Assembly (NCBI GenBank): GCA_003290165.1 | Contig: QNQO01007630.1 | Location: forward strand, 186,001 to 250,000 | Direction of reading: 5' to 3' | Origin: Berberis thunbergii | Lineage: Eukaryota > Streptophyta > Magnoliopsida > Ranunculales > Berberidaceae | Length of the DNA stretch: 64,000 nucleotides | Part shown: positions 33,218-44,079 of the stretch, in pieces | How the letters are laid out: the number at the start of each line of letters is the position of its first letter | Position numbering within the stretch: the first letter of the stretch is position 1 | Made by a program: the position numbers and the translations under genes | Notes under the pieces: generated by a model | The model's input: the letters and a program-made list of their open reading frames with translations, nothing else | Told to the model about the DNA's origin: nothing | Databases searched by the model: none

Positions 33218-33800
33218 TAGGGGTGGGCAAAAACCGATTTAAATTCGGTTAACCGACCGAACCGATTTTCAAATTCGGTTCGGTAACCGAACCGAAATAT
33301 GAGTAGAGAGAAAATAATTTAAACCGAACCGAACCGATTATAAACGGTTCAAAATCGGTTTGCGATTTTGAACCGACCGATTTATAACCGAACCGACCGA
33401 TTTATAACCGAACCGACCGATTAATTAAATATATATATAAATAACTAAATAAAAAGTAGGTGTCAATATTTTATTAGTGCAACAAATGCATTGCAATACA
33501 CCCTGTTGCACTAAATCACCCCATTCTCTCAAAGTTTTCAATTTTGGGCTAAAAATTGAGTCTATAAAAAAATTGGACCTGTAAAAAAATTGGACATGTT
33601 TTAATGAAAGTCTTTCAAATGCTTGAGCCTGAAATTTCGGTCCAACCGAACCGAACCGATCCGAAATTCGGTTCAACCGAATTCATCGGTTTACAAATAC
33701 AAAATTCGGTTTCGGTTTGGGTTTTGGACAAACCGAATTAAATCGGTTCGAAATCGGTTTGGGGCTCAAAACCGAACCGAACCGACATTGCCCACCCCTA
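33218..33800. mobile_element. hAT MITE with perfect 8-bp target duplication
   Basis: It starts TAGGGGTGGGCAAAAACCG and ends GCCCACCCCTA, 583 bp. The duplication GGGTTTAG is perfect (33210-33217, 33801-33808). Subterminal regions are dense AACCGA/TCGGTT repeats of both orientations, making the ends strongly self-complementary. It is inserted in copia integrase sequence. Confidence 0.95.
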
Positions 33801-34331
33801 GGGTTTAGTATTCCATAACTTCTGGAAAGGTGAACAAACCTTAACTTTGTTTGTCGCAGCTTGTTGATAACATGGGCTACAGTCTTCATACACTCGCACA
33901 AAACGACTTGGCACATTCTTGGCATCTAGCATGCTTCGGCATATCCCTGTCAAATGTCGATTCTTCTTTTCAGCTATACTATTTTGTTGTGGGGTGCTTG
34001 GAAACGTTAATTGTATCCGGATTTCATACTCCCTTAGGTAATTGGAGAACTCATCCAATATGTATTCTTTATTCTCCTACATTATCTGTACACGAACATT
34101 TAATTTTATTTCCTACTTTATTTTCACTCTTCTTCTTATCTTCCTTATATGTATTGAGAACTTCTTATTTTTCCTTCAAAAAGTAAACCCACACATCCCT
34201 TGAAAATTCATCAGTTAAAGTAACCATGTATCGCATCCCGCTGATTGATGTTTGTTTCACTCGATCGATCACATTTGAGTGGATGGGTTGTAATGGTTCA
34301 TCGGCCTGAACTTCGACTCTTTATAGAGCAC
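33801..34331 (-). pseudogene. Copia integrase core, degenerate
   Basis: The minus strand encodes DEFSNYLREYEIRIQLTFPS and TPQQNSIAEKKNRHL, the DDE-E region (PQQNGVAERKNR pattern), and SPFQKLWNTKP before the MITE. Upstream, [14 protein letters not shown] sequence is split by stops. The frame from 34058 to 33798 is open. Confidence 0.85.
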
Positions 34332-35700
34332 TGATGAGTATATATATATATATCACCTCATTTAAGTTGGTTTAGTTGTCATTTCATCTTAATTTTTCAT
34401 TTTTATGCTTACTTATATCTATTTTGGTTTTTTTAAGGGCTTTGAGCAAAATAAGAGGTGAAAGAAAGCATTTTGAAAGCAATAACAGCTAAAATGGCAT
34501 GCACTAGCCTATGGCGTACGTGTACCAAATATCTACTACAGTTACCATTTTTGGTGAAGATCAAGGAAAGAAAAATGATAAAAGCTACTGAAGATTAATG
34601 CCAAAAGCAAAAATACATACTCGGAAGATCTATTTTGGGCAATTAGGCAAATCTTCATTTTTGACACTTTTAGAAACTTTCTATCACGTTACCCTCTGAC
34701 CAGATTTTGGTATTTTGGGCATATCTTAAGCTACAGATGTAGACATCACACGATTCTTGCGGCTATGGAAAGGTAATAGATAAGGCTACAATTTATATGC
34801 ATATTGTTTTGTTCAATTCTTCTGAATTCATAGAAAAATCATGCCACAAGTTGGGGGCCTTGCAACATTCCGAATCCTAGGAGGATACAACTTTTTTTTT
34901 CCTTTTTGAATTTCCTCTTCTCCAAGCAAGGTTGAACAATGAAAGAAAAATGATAAAAGCTATTGAATATTAATTCCTAGTCAAAAAACATACTCGGAAG
35001 ATCTATTTTGGGCAATTAGGCAAACCTTCATTTTTGACACTTTTAGAAACTTTCTATCACGTTACCCTTTGACTAGATCTTGGTATTTTGGGCATATCTT
35101 GAGCTACAGATGTAGACATCACATGATTTTTGCGGCTATGGAAAGATAACAGATAGGGCTACGATTTATATGCATACCGTTTTGTTCAATTATTCCGAAT
35201 GCATAGAAAATTCATGCCACAAGTTGAGGGCCTAGCAACATTTCGAATCCTATGAGAATACAACTTTCTTTTTTTTCCTTTCTGAATTTCCTCTTTTCCA
35301 AGCAGTTAAACGAGATTTGGGGCTATAAATAAGAGCTTAAAGGCTTGAAACAAATAAGGGGGAGGAGATATATTAAGGTGGAGGCTACGCACAGAAGACG
35401 TGAGAAAAGGCAGTTTTCTCCCTAGTTTCATCTTCTTATTTATCTTTCTTATTGTCAATGATAAATTTTGATTTGTTTTCCGTTGTTTCAATTATGAACT
35501 AATTCATTTTGTTAGGGTTAAGATGTAGCCTAGTTATAAAGTCTTAAATTTATTATTCAATGCTAATTGCGAGATGATTATTCCATATTGAGTGTTCATC
35601 ACTAATTTTAATGCTTTTGAATATCTAGTCAATATTTGAATGTTTTGATGGTTATATTGAGACCGAGAAGTGATATTTAAAGTTTGCTTCAAGTGATAAA
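34332..35700 (+). repeat. 5' LTR (first part) of an Asp-primed gypsy element
   Basis: It starts TGATGAGTATATATATA in copia integrase. It carries a TATAAATAAGAGC TATA region near 35321 and a GGGTTAAGATGTAGC-type end block. It is broken off near 35700. Its last ~60 bp, beginning GGTACGACACTC, appear at 41865-41927 directly before a tRNA-Asp primer site. The right boundary is approximate. Confidence 0.7.
34573..35305 (+). repeat. Tandem duplication inside the LTR, unit ~365 bp
   Basis: Two copies (about 34590-34935 and 34955-35305) share ATACTCGGAAGATCTATTTT, AGCTACAGATGTAGACATCA and TGAATTTCCTCTTCTCCAAG-type blocks, with scattered substitutions. Confidence 0.85.
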
Positions 35701-36485
35701 TGCCATAAATTGAAGGGTTTTTCTGAGTTTGACACTCGTTAGTTTATACTTATTATAGTTTGACCCTCATTTTGAAAACTATTTGAGTCTAACTCTTATT
35801 TTATGATGAAACCGTTAAGTCCACGTTATTGACCGGTCAAGATTAATTTCCAGACAATTTTACCCTTACCTTAGGTTAAACCATAGTTAAGCCCTAAATC
35901 ACAAAACAAGTTTCGTTGAATCTTGTCATTGTCACAAAATTTATCCTCCCAGTGACAATAACAACTAACAAGGGTTTCAATTCCAAGATCTCCGGTTCAT
36001 TTCCCCTTCCCCATTTCTGTTAACCCTCATTACTCTTCCTGTTTTATAATTAGTTTTCATTCACCATTCTACCATACTGTTGATAGTTCTTGCAATTAAC
36101 AATGACAATAATTTTGATTATCCTCTACATTACGCATAAAATTTTGTTCTTTAAGCAGCAAACACAACCACCCCCTTACCCAATAGGACAATAGTAACAT
36201 ATTCATCTCTTCATAAACATAAAAGCACACAACTTTATTTCGACACTTGCTTCAACTCATGAGACAAATTGGGGGAATCCAAAATGCACAGAACCCCCCA
36301 ATTCTTACAAACCAAACACTCAAAATTCAATTAGAAGAAACCCAAATCGAAAAGTGATCACAGAGCAGCTGAATTGAAACCCTCTATCTAAATGTCATCA
36401 CAGAGCGAGCTAAGATTACAACCTAGGGCACGCAATTTTCATCCGTTGTTGTTGTTGTTATTATTACTATTTGGATCGATATCGG
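35701..36485. other. Unassigned insertion between LTR part and chromovirus
   Basis: It begins near AAGGGTTTTTCTGAGTTTGAC and ends at ATCGG, directly before the chromovirus LTR. Its low-complexity TTGTTG run and CCAATTCTTACAAACC-like sequence suggest another transposon end or host UTR. No coding domain or matching inverted end was found. Confidence 0.45.
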
Positions 36486-36876
36486 TGTCACGAGAAGAGT
36501 CTGTGTTAATTCTGGCGGGAGTTTCGAATTCAGAAGAAAATAAGTAAAAAGTGGCGGGTCTTTTGAATTAAGCATAGAGAGCTATTTTAGTAAATGGCGC
36601 TAGCAAAGTTTGTTAAAGTGTATTGTAGCAATCCACCTGTCATTATGTGATTGCTTGATAAATAAATCAGTTAGCCAATGCTTCCCTTAAAAGGGGATAG
36701 CTACCCTAAATGAAAAGGGGAAGAAGAATAGAGAAAAACTAGGCTCAATCACTCGGTTGAGAGTTCTTGTAGTTTTTTGTAATTTTGTTGAGTTCAACCA
36801 TTGAATATCAGTATATTTTCTTCATTGCAACCTGAATCTCTCTTAAAATTTGATTCCAGCTTGTCGAATCGTGACA
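36486..36876 (+). repeat. 5' LTR of chromovirus
   Basis: 391 bp, TG...CA, followed by the initiator tRNA-Met primer site at 36878-36889. Confidence 0.93.
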
Positions 36877-36913
36877 ATTGGTATCAGAGCGATCGATTCT
36901 GCAACCCTAAACA

Positions 36914-37960
36914 ATGAAAACGAGAGCAAGAGAAACCGAAGCATTCATGAAGGAGACGAAGAAACAACTAGTTGATTCTTCAACTCAGATGGATTGGATG
37001 AAAACGGAATTACGCAGGATTGCGCAGAATGGTGAGAAAAGCGAGAAGAGACTCGCTGCTAAGATGGAAAAGTTGATTCAGATGTTCCAATCGACCATGG
37101 CAAACAACACGGATGGGGAATCGAGCAACTCACAGGCGCCATCCACTTCCAACAATCCAACAAGAGCTCCCACCCTCCCGATCCCTGACTATGGAGGTAA
37201 CAATTTTCGTTTTCCTAAGATTGATTTTCCCAGATTTGATGGATCTAACCCTAGGTCATGGGTGAAAAAAAAGTGAGTGATTCTTCTTATTGCATAACAC
37301 ATTTGATGAGTGCAAGGTTCCGATCGCATTAATCCATTTAGAGGACAAAGCCGATTTTTGGTTCTTAGATTATCAGATTACCAAACCTAACGTCATATGG
37401 TCTGAGTTTATCCAAGATCTCTTTCTTCGGTTTGAAAACCCTTTAGCTGAGAATTATGTGGATGCCTTCAATAAGATTTCGCAAGATCAGTCCGTTGAGT
37501 CCTATTACGATCACTTTGAAGAGCTGAAATCCCTTATGCTCTTACATAACCCTTCCTTGATAGAGCCATACTTTGTGTTGAGTTTTTTGAGTGGTCTTAG
37601 ACAAGATATCAAATCTATGGTCCAAATGTTCAAGCCTACATCAGTGGCACAGGCCTTCTCCTTAGCTAGAATGCAGGAGAGTTGTTCCTCTAATAGTAAC
37701 CCACCATTGTTTCCGGCATCTTCATCTAATTCGGTCACCAAGAGGTTCCCCAACAATGAAGTTCAAAGCTCCACCTGGCCTAAAACCTACACCGCACCCA
37801 CCAGTTCAACACCTAACACCAATCCTGGCCTACCCACCCGAGAGTCCTCACACCATCCCCTACTGTGCCATCTCCTATCAAATTTCATGCCACTACTCCA
37901 CCTATCAAATGCCCAACTCCTTTTCAAATGAAACTATGACGAGAGAAAGGCTTATGTTAC
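36914..37960 (+). pseudogene. Chromovirus gag, frameshifted
   Basis: The ATG at 36914 starts a charged N-terminal coil, then FRFPKIDFPRFDGSNPRSWV, where an A run at about 37266-37273 shifts the frame to a stop. The capsid core continues from 37290 (CKVPIALIHLEDKADFWF, SVESYYDHFEELKSL). A zinc-knuckle-like CYNCDEIYKPDHLCK block lies at about 37968-38012, after a further stop in QMKL*REKG. In a working element this would package the RNA. Confidence 0.88.
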
Positions 37961-38014
37961 AATTGTGATGAGATTTACAAACCAGACCATCTTTGTAAAA
38001 CCCAACACCTGTAC

Positions 38015-38485
38015 ATGCTTATTCATGATTCTGATATTCAGGAAGACCCACCACCCTCACCTGAAGAGACTGAAAATTTTATTCAGGAACTCCACTCTGA
38101 CATGGAATTATCTCTTCATGCTCTCCATGGTAACCCCGCCTCCAACACCATATTACTTAAGGGCCTTGTCAAGAAACATCCTATCTCCATCCTTATAGAT
38201 ACGGGTAGTACACATTCTTTCATAGACCCTAGAGTGATCTTATCTACAAGTTGGCCTACCATGATCACTCCTCCAATGGTAGTCAAGGTGGCCAATGGCC
38301 AACATCGAACTAGCATGGCTATGTGTAACCCCTTGAAATGGACCACGCAACACCATCACTTCGAGGGCGTGGTTAGAGTCTTACCTTTAGGTGGTTATGA
38401 TATGGTACTAGGGGGGATTGGCTTAAACCATTGGGTAACATTGTTCTTAACCTTCAAAAACTACAACTCACAATTCCTTATCTAG
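38015..38485 (+). pseudogene. Chromovirus aspartic protease
   Basis: Contains LIDTGSTHSFIDPRV (active-site DTGS, about 38194-38238) and a downstream GGYDMVLGGIGLNHW block. The frame shifts near 38430, and the linker to RT continues in another frame. Confidence 0.88.
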
Positions 38486-38536
38486 GCCAACCACTTACCT
38501 TGCAAGGTATACAAAACTCAACCTCCTTATGTCTTA

Positions 38537-40714
38537 TTGGACCATCCAAAATTTCAAAGTTTCTCAAAAAAACACTCACCCTCTTTCTTAGGACAGCTCT
38601 TCTCCATATCTGGTAATACCATGGAACAATGTTCACACCCTCCTGAAATAGTTGCTCTACTCGACAGATACAGTGATGTTTTCCAGCTTCCTACCTCCCT
38701 CCCTCCTCCAAGAACACTTGACCATACCATCCCACTAAAACCTAACTCAAACCCTAGTTCCCAAGCACCATATCGGTTACCACATATACAAAAAGATGTA
38801 GTAGAATCTTTGGTTAAGGAAATGTTACATGCGGGCCAACACTCTCACAGCCCTTTTGCTGCCCCTATCTTGCTAGTAAAGAAAAAAGACAATACTTGGC
38901 AATTTTGTGTCGATTACCGGAGACTAAATGACCTTACCATCAAAGATAAATTCCCTATGCCTCTTATTGACGAACTATTGGATGAATTGCATGGTGCACA
39001 CATTTTTTCCAAACTTGACCTTAGATTCGGGTACCATCAAGCCCTAGTCCACCCTAATGACATCTACAAAACAGCCTTTAAAACACACCACGGCCACTTC
39101 GAGTTTCGAGTAATGCCTTTTGGTCTCACCAATGCCCCGGCCACATTTCAAGCTCTTATGAACCAAGTTTTTCAGCCTTTTCTCCGAAAGTTTATCTTAG
39201 TTTTCTTCGATGATATTCTCATATACAGTAACTCTATGGATCAACATATACACCACCTGGATGTCACTCTGTCTATACTTCGAAAGCACTCTCTCTTTGC
39301 TAAACTCTCAAAGTGTTCTTTTGCTCAAAAGGAACTCACTTATTTTGGACATATCATCAATGCCCATGGAGTTGCTGCAGACCCTGCCAAGATAGAGGCA
39401 ATGTGGTCCTGGCCAGAACCTCATAACCTAAAAACTTTACAAGGATTCCTGGGCCTAACTAGGTACTATAGGAAATTTGTAAAACATTATGGGTTGATAG
39501 CCAAACCACTGACTGACATGTTGAAGAAATATGCATTTACTTTGTCACCACAGGCTCAACTGGCTTTTACAGACCTGAAGTCAGCAATGTGCTCAACCCC
39601 AGTGCTCCATTTACCAAACTTCTTGTTGCCCTTCTACATTGAGACTGACGCAAGCTCAGTAGGAGTGGGGGTTGTCCTGTCCCAAGAAGACCATCCAATT
39701 TCTTTTTTTAGCAAGGTTATTGATCCAAAGAACTTGGGATTATCAACATATGAACGGGAACTATTGGCGATTGTCATGGCAGTGAACAAACGGAGAGCAT
39801 ACCTGATGGGTACTAAGTTTTTTATATTGACTAACCACCAGAGTATCAAACACTTCTTGGATCAAAAACTCACTTCTCTATTGCAACAAAAGTTGTTGGC
39901 AAAACTGCTTGGTTTCGACTACACCATCAGTTACAGAAAGGGCACTGAAAATGCGGTTGTTGATGCTCTCTCAAGGCTCCCAATCAGTGGGGCTTTCAGC
40001 GATGTGTTAGTTACTGATATGGCCCCTCCTTCATGCTCAGCCATATCCCAGGCATTGCCCCAGTGGTTAGTCGATGTGCAACTCAGCTACAATACAGACC
40101 CACAAGCAACACAGCTCATTACCAAGCTCTCCCTACAGCCTTCATCAGTACCAAATTTCACTCTTATAAATGGCATCATCAAACACAAAGATTCTATCTA
40201 CATTGGCAGTACTGGCAATTTGAGACAGCAAATCATACAAACTCTTCATGTTTCTCCTCTTGGCGGTCACTCGGGCATCACTGCTACTTACCACAGAGTC
40301 AAGAATCATTTTTACTGGCCCCAACTGAAATCTTCCATCACTGCCTACATCACTTCTTGCGACATATGCCAAAGGAATAAGGGTGACCAGTCAGGTTACA
40401 GGGGTCTACTACAGCCTCTCCCAGTTCCGGAGCAAGCCTGGCAACACATCAGTATGGATTTTATAGAGGGATTACCAACTTCTTTTGGGAAGTCTATCAT
40501 CTTAGTGGTAGTGGACCGTTTAACCAAATTCAGCCACTTCATTGGCTTAGCTCACCCTTTTACAGCTCAGATTGTGGCTAAAGCATTTCTACAGACTGTA
40601 TACCGACTACATGGCATGCCCTCCTCAATTGTCTCCGACAGAGACAAAGTTTTCATCAGTTCCTTTTGGAAACAATTGTTCACTGCTCTTGGCACTACAT
40701 TGAGTCCAGTATAG
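38537..40714 (+). pseudogene. Chromovirus RT, RNase H and integrase (main ORF)
   Basis: This 725-codon frame encodes RT with QFCVDYRRLNDLTIKDKFP, FSKLDLRFGYHQ, MPFGLTNAPATFQ and catalytic VFFDDILIYS (about 39190-39230). RNase H follows (FYIETDASSVGVGVVLSQ, STYERELLAIVMAVNK). Integrase has the HHCC finger (LGGHSGITATYHRVKNHFYW, CDICQRNK) and the first two catalytic acids (SMDFIEGLP, VSDRDKVF). It is frameshifted near 40705, just before the third catalytic Glu. The LDLRFGYHQ block carries an unusual Phe where Ser is typical. Confidence 0.93.
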
Positions 40715-41487
40715 CATATCACCTCCAAACAGAAGGGCAAACGGAGAAAACCAACGCCTACTTGGAGACATACCTACGTTGCCTCACGGGACACGCCCCA
40801 ACAAAATGGTGGAAATGGCTTTATTTAACCGAATATTGGTTCAACACCAACTTTCATTCGAGCTTGAACACTTCTCCCTTTCAAGCTCTCTATGGGTACA
40901 ATCCACCTTTGCTAGCTTTGCCTCCCACAAATGATCTATCCATTCTTGAAGTTCATACATATTTACAGCAATGCATGGACATGCTTAACATCATTAAGGA
41001 GAGATTACACAAAGCTCGGGAAAGAATGAAACAATTGGCAGACCGCCACCGCAGAGATAGAGTGTTCGCCATCAATGATTGGGTCTACCTCAAACTTCAG
41101 CCTTACCGCCAAATTTCGGTGCAATTGCGAAAAAATCTCAAACTTGCATCCAAGTATTATGGCCCATTCCAGATTATAGAAAAAATTGGGGAGGTAGCTT
41201 ACCGCCTTGACCTTCCTGCGGCTTCACGAATCCACCTTGTGTTCCATGTCTCTCAGCTCAAGAAGAAGATAGGCACAGCTCACATACCAGCCCCTGTCTT
41301 ACCTTTGGTGGACAACAATGGCAACTTCTTGGCAGAACCTGTGGTTATTTTGGGTCGACGTCTGATTCCAAGAAACAACAGAGTCGTCACCCAAGTATTG
41401 GTACACTGGTCCAATTCTTCTCCCGATGCTGCAACTTGGGAGGACTGGCCTTCCATTCAAGCCCATTTTACTTCGTTCATTCCTTGA
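40666..41487 (+). pseudogene. Chromovirus integrase C-terminus with chromodomain-like end
   Basis: Continues the integrase with IAYHLQTEGQTEKTNAYLE (catalytic Glu region), SPFQALYGYNPP, the GPFQIIEKIGEVAYRLDLP GPY/F block and LVFHVSQLKK. It ends in QVLVHWSNSSPDAATWEDW, a chromodomain-like signature that targets integration to heterochromatin in the chromovirus clade. The stop is at 41485-41487. Confidence 0.9.
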
Positions 41488-41515
41488 GGACAAGGAAATT
41501 TTGGAGGGTGGGCAA

Positions 41516-41864
41516 TGTCACGAGAAGAGTCTGTGTTAATTCTGGCGGGAGTTTCGAATTAAGAAGAAAATAAGTAAAAAGTGGCAGGACTTTTGAATTA
41601 AGCATAGAGGGCTATTTTAGTAAATAGCGCTAGCAGAGTTAGTTAATGTGTATTATAGCAATCCACTTGTCATTATGTGATTGCTTGATAAATAAATCAG
41701 TTAGCCAATGCTTCCCTTAAAAGGAGATAGCTACCCTAAATGAAAAGGGGAAGAAGAATAGAGAAAAACTAGGCTCAATCACTCGGTTGAGAGTTCTTGT
41801 AGTTTTTTGTAATTTGGTTGAGTTCAACCATTGAATATCAGTATATTTTCTTCATTGCAACCTG
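41516..41864 (+). repeat. Truncated 3' LTR of chromovirus
   Basis: It matches 36486-36834 and stops at CTTCATTGCAACCTG. The 42 terminal bases present in the 5' LTR are replaced by the remainder of the neighbouring gypsy LTR. Confidence 0.9.
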
Positions 41865-41956
41865 GGTACGACACTCTTCTCACACACTTTTATTATTTGC
41901 ACGATTTCTTACACTTGCGAATAATCATCAAGTTTTTTTGCGCCGTTGTTGGGGAT
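41865..41956 (+). repeat. LTR end and tRNA-Asp-type primer site of the outer gypsy element
   Basis: GGTACGACACTC through TTGCGAATAATCA closes an LTR. TTGCGCCGTTGTTGGGGAT (about 41938-41956) is a variant Asp primer site. Together with 34332-35700 it makes one LTR split by nested insertions. Confidence 0.7.
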
Positions 41957-42126
41957 TGATTTAACCTCAATTAATATCGATACTATCTATTTTTAGTTCT
42001 AATTTGGATTATTATTTTTTTAGGTTATTCTTTTGGTGCATGAGACTTTCTCAAAGCTTAGAAATTATACCATTAGATCCAGAGATCAACCGAACGTTGC
42101 AGTATTTGAACAAAGAAATGAAATAA

Positions 42127-43055
42127 GTGGCTTCATTTAGTGCATCAAACACCATGGACAATGCCAATGAAGAAATCGAAGACCAAAAGGCCTTGCAAGA
42201 TTATGTTGTTCCATCCGTCAATGGCCACATCCCAAGCATTAGACGACCGACCATCCCAGCAAACAACTTTCAAATCAAATCATCTATCATCCAGATGAAT
42301 AAACAGTCTGTACAATTTGACGACCTACCCGATGATGATCCAAACACCCACATTGCCAACTTTTTTTGAGATATGTGACAATTTCAAGCAAAATGGTGTC
42401 TTGGATGATGCAATTCGTTTGAGGCTTTTCCCATTCTCACTTAGGAATAAAGCAAATATCCGGTTAAGTTCACTTCCTCCTGGGACGATTACCACATGGG
42501 ATGGCTTGGCTCATAAATTCCTAGCCAATTCTTCCCACCGGCCAAGACAACAAATATGAGGAATGATATCAACACCTTCACCCAATTCGACTCGGAGTCT
42601 CTCTACGAAGCATGAGAATGATATAAGGATCTACTTCAATGCCCACATCATGACTTACCTATTTTGGTGGCAGGTACAAACATTCTATAATGGTTTATAC
42701 ACTAATAGAAAAATTGTGATTGATGTAGATGCAAGTGGAGCTAGGATGAGTAAGACTCATGATGAGGCGTATGAATTGTTGGAGATGATGACATCAAACC
42801 GTTACCAATGGCCCACGGAAAAGCAAACACTGAAACAAGCAGGAGTACATGAGGTGGATGCCATTATAGTTCTTACAGCCCAGACAAGCATCAGTGTTAT
42901 CCATTCTCAAAATTTGGTGTGTAAAACATGTGGAAGACCGCAAGCCAATGTGGAGTGCCAAGTTGGAAATCATTTTGCTCAAACATCTTCACAACAGGCT
43001 TACTATGTGTCCAACTTTCAAAGGCCACACCAACCGCATTCGAATACTTACAATC
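42127..43055 (+). pseudogene. gag of the Asp-primed gypsy element, degenerate
   Basis: Encodes LPDDDPNTHIANF, a frameshift near 42365, then DDAIRLRLFPFSLRNKANI, TITTWDGLAHKFL and, after further breaks, DASGARMSKTHDEAYELLEM and QAYYVSNFQRPHQPHSNTYN. This is the Athila/Tat gag order. A MITE splits it at 43056, and it resumes at 43643 with YNPGWRNHPNFSW. Confidence 0.85.
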
Positions 43056-43642
43056 AAGGATTGTGATTTCATTTTTCGAGTAAATTTCGGTCTCTTGATT
43101 TTAAGAAATATTTCGGTGTGTGAAAAAACGCAAAATTTCGAGAATACATGAAATATATATATGAATTTCGAGGGTATATGAAATATGTGAAAAAAAATAA
43201 GATGCAAGTAATTAAATCTATTAAACGTTAAATAAAGTTTAATACCAAGAAATTATAAAAAAAAAACATGAAATCTCTATATAATTAGAAAATCAAGGGT
43301 GGTCTCAAAAATAAGTATAAAATTAAAAGAAATAATAATTAGAAAATCAGCGGGTGGTTTCAAAAATCAATAAATAATTAGAAAAAATGATAATTAGAAA
43401 AAACCTAGAAATTTACAAAAACAAAAACTCCAAAAATTTTGGAAAAACCCTAAAAAAATGTATTTTTTGGTAGCTGGTTTATGAAAACAAATTACTAAGA
43501 AAAAAAACCCCGAAATCTACGAAAATCCTCAAAAAATTTTAAAAAAAACCCTCGAAAAAATGTAAATTACATTTCGCCATTTTTCTTTTTGGAATTCAAA
43601 AAAACAAAATTATCAGCGAGATTTTGTGAAATCCATTCTTTG
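43056..43642. mobile_element. MITE in gag with 9-bp target duplication
   Basis: The direct repeat CTTACAATC is perfect at 43047-43055 and 43643-43651. The ends AAGGATTGTGATTTCA and, complemented, AAAGAATGGATTTCA are imperfect inverted repeats. The 587-bp interior is AT-rich with CGAAATTT motifs and resembles the element at 24921-25374. A 9-bp duplication points to a Mutator-like origin. Confidence 0.85.
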
Positions 43643-43830
43643 CTTACAATCCAGGTTGGAGAAATCACCCGAACTTTTCTTGGAGCAGTAATCAAAAAAC
43701 TTTGCAGCCGCCCCGTTCAAAAAGGTCGGTTCTCGGTCAAGAATGCAACCAAAACCTTTGTTACGAACCAGCTGGGAATCTCCACCTCCAATCATATTGG
43801 ACATTAGGGCAGAGGCAAACAATTTCGTGA
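43643..43830 (+). pseudogene. Continuation of gypsy gag after the MITE
   Basis: The frame NPGWRNHPNFSWSSNQKTLQ continues the gag sequence interrupted at 43055. It ends near 43830, where LINE-like sequence begins. Confidence 0.75.
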
Positions 43831-44070
43831 TCTTTGGAACATCAAAGCTCTTGTTTGTGCTTTGTTCCTTCTTTGGAAAGTTACTCAGAATATTCTCCTA
43901 ACCATGACGAACTTGACTAGATTACACATGTCTATCGATGATTGTTGTGTTTTCTACAAAGCACATAAAGAAGAAGTCACCCACCTGTTCTTTCTGTGTT
44001 CGATTGTCATCCGTCTCTGGCATCTCTCCCCCATCCCTATCAATTGGCCCAATATTAATTTTTGATATTC
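43820..44070 (+). pseudogene. LINE reverse-transcriptase zinc-finger (zf-RVT) fragment
   Basis: FLLWKVTQNILLTMTNLTRL, then a cysteine block (CCVFYKAHKEEVTHLFFLCS) and VIRLWHLSPI, follows the zf-RVT pattern at the C-terminal side of plant L1-type RT. It is truncated at both ends. Confidence 0.7.
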
Positions 44071-44079
44071 CTACGAGTA

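Larger units (their letters stand above)
28840..34331 (-). mobile_element. Ty1/copia element, minus strand, interrupted three times
   Basis: Reading right to left: integrase core (34331-33809 and 33209-32900), RT (32900-32351 then 30503-30200), RNase H (30200-29400), a purine-rich tract and an LTR (29372 down to about 28840). It is interrupted by a solo LTR (30504-32345), a hAT MITE (33218-33800) and, at 34332, the LTR of another gypsy element that removes gag and protease. Many stops and frameshifts are present. Confidence 0.87.
36486..41864 (+). mobile_element. Ty3/gypsy chromovirus-like retrotransposon
   Basis: The 5' LTR is 36486-36876 (391 bp, TGTCACGAGA...TCGTGACA). A Met-type primer site TTGGTATCAGAGCGA, gag, protease, RT, RNase H, integrase and a chromodomain-like end follow, then a purine tract (TTGGAGGGTGGG) and the 3' LTR 41516-41864. 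The LTRs differ at about 12 of 349 sites. The 3' LTR lacks the last ~42 bp and abuts GGTACGAC, so no target duplication exists on that side. Several frameshifts inactivate the polyprotein. Confidence 0.93.
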
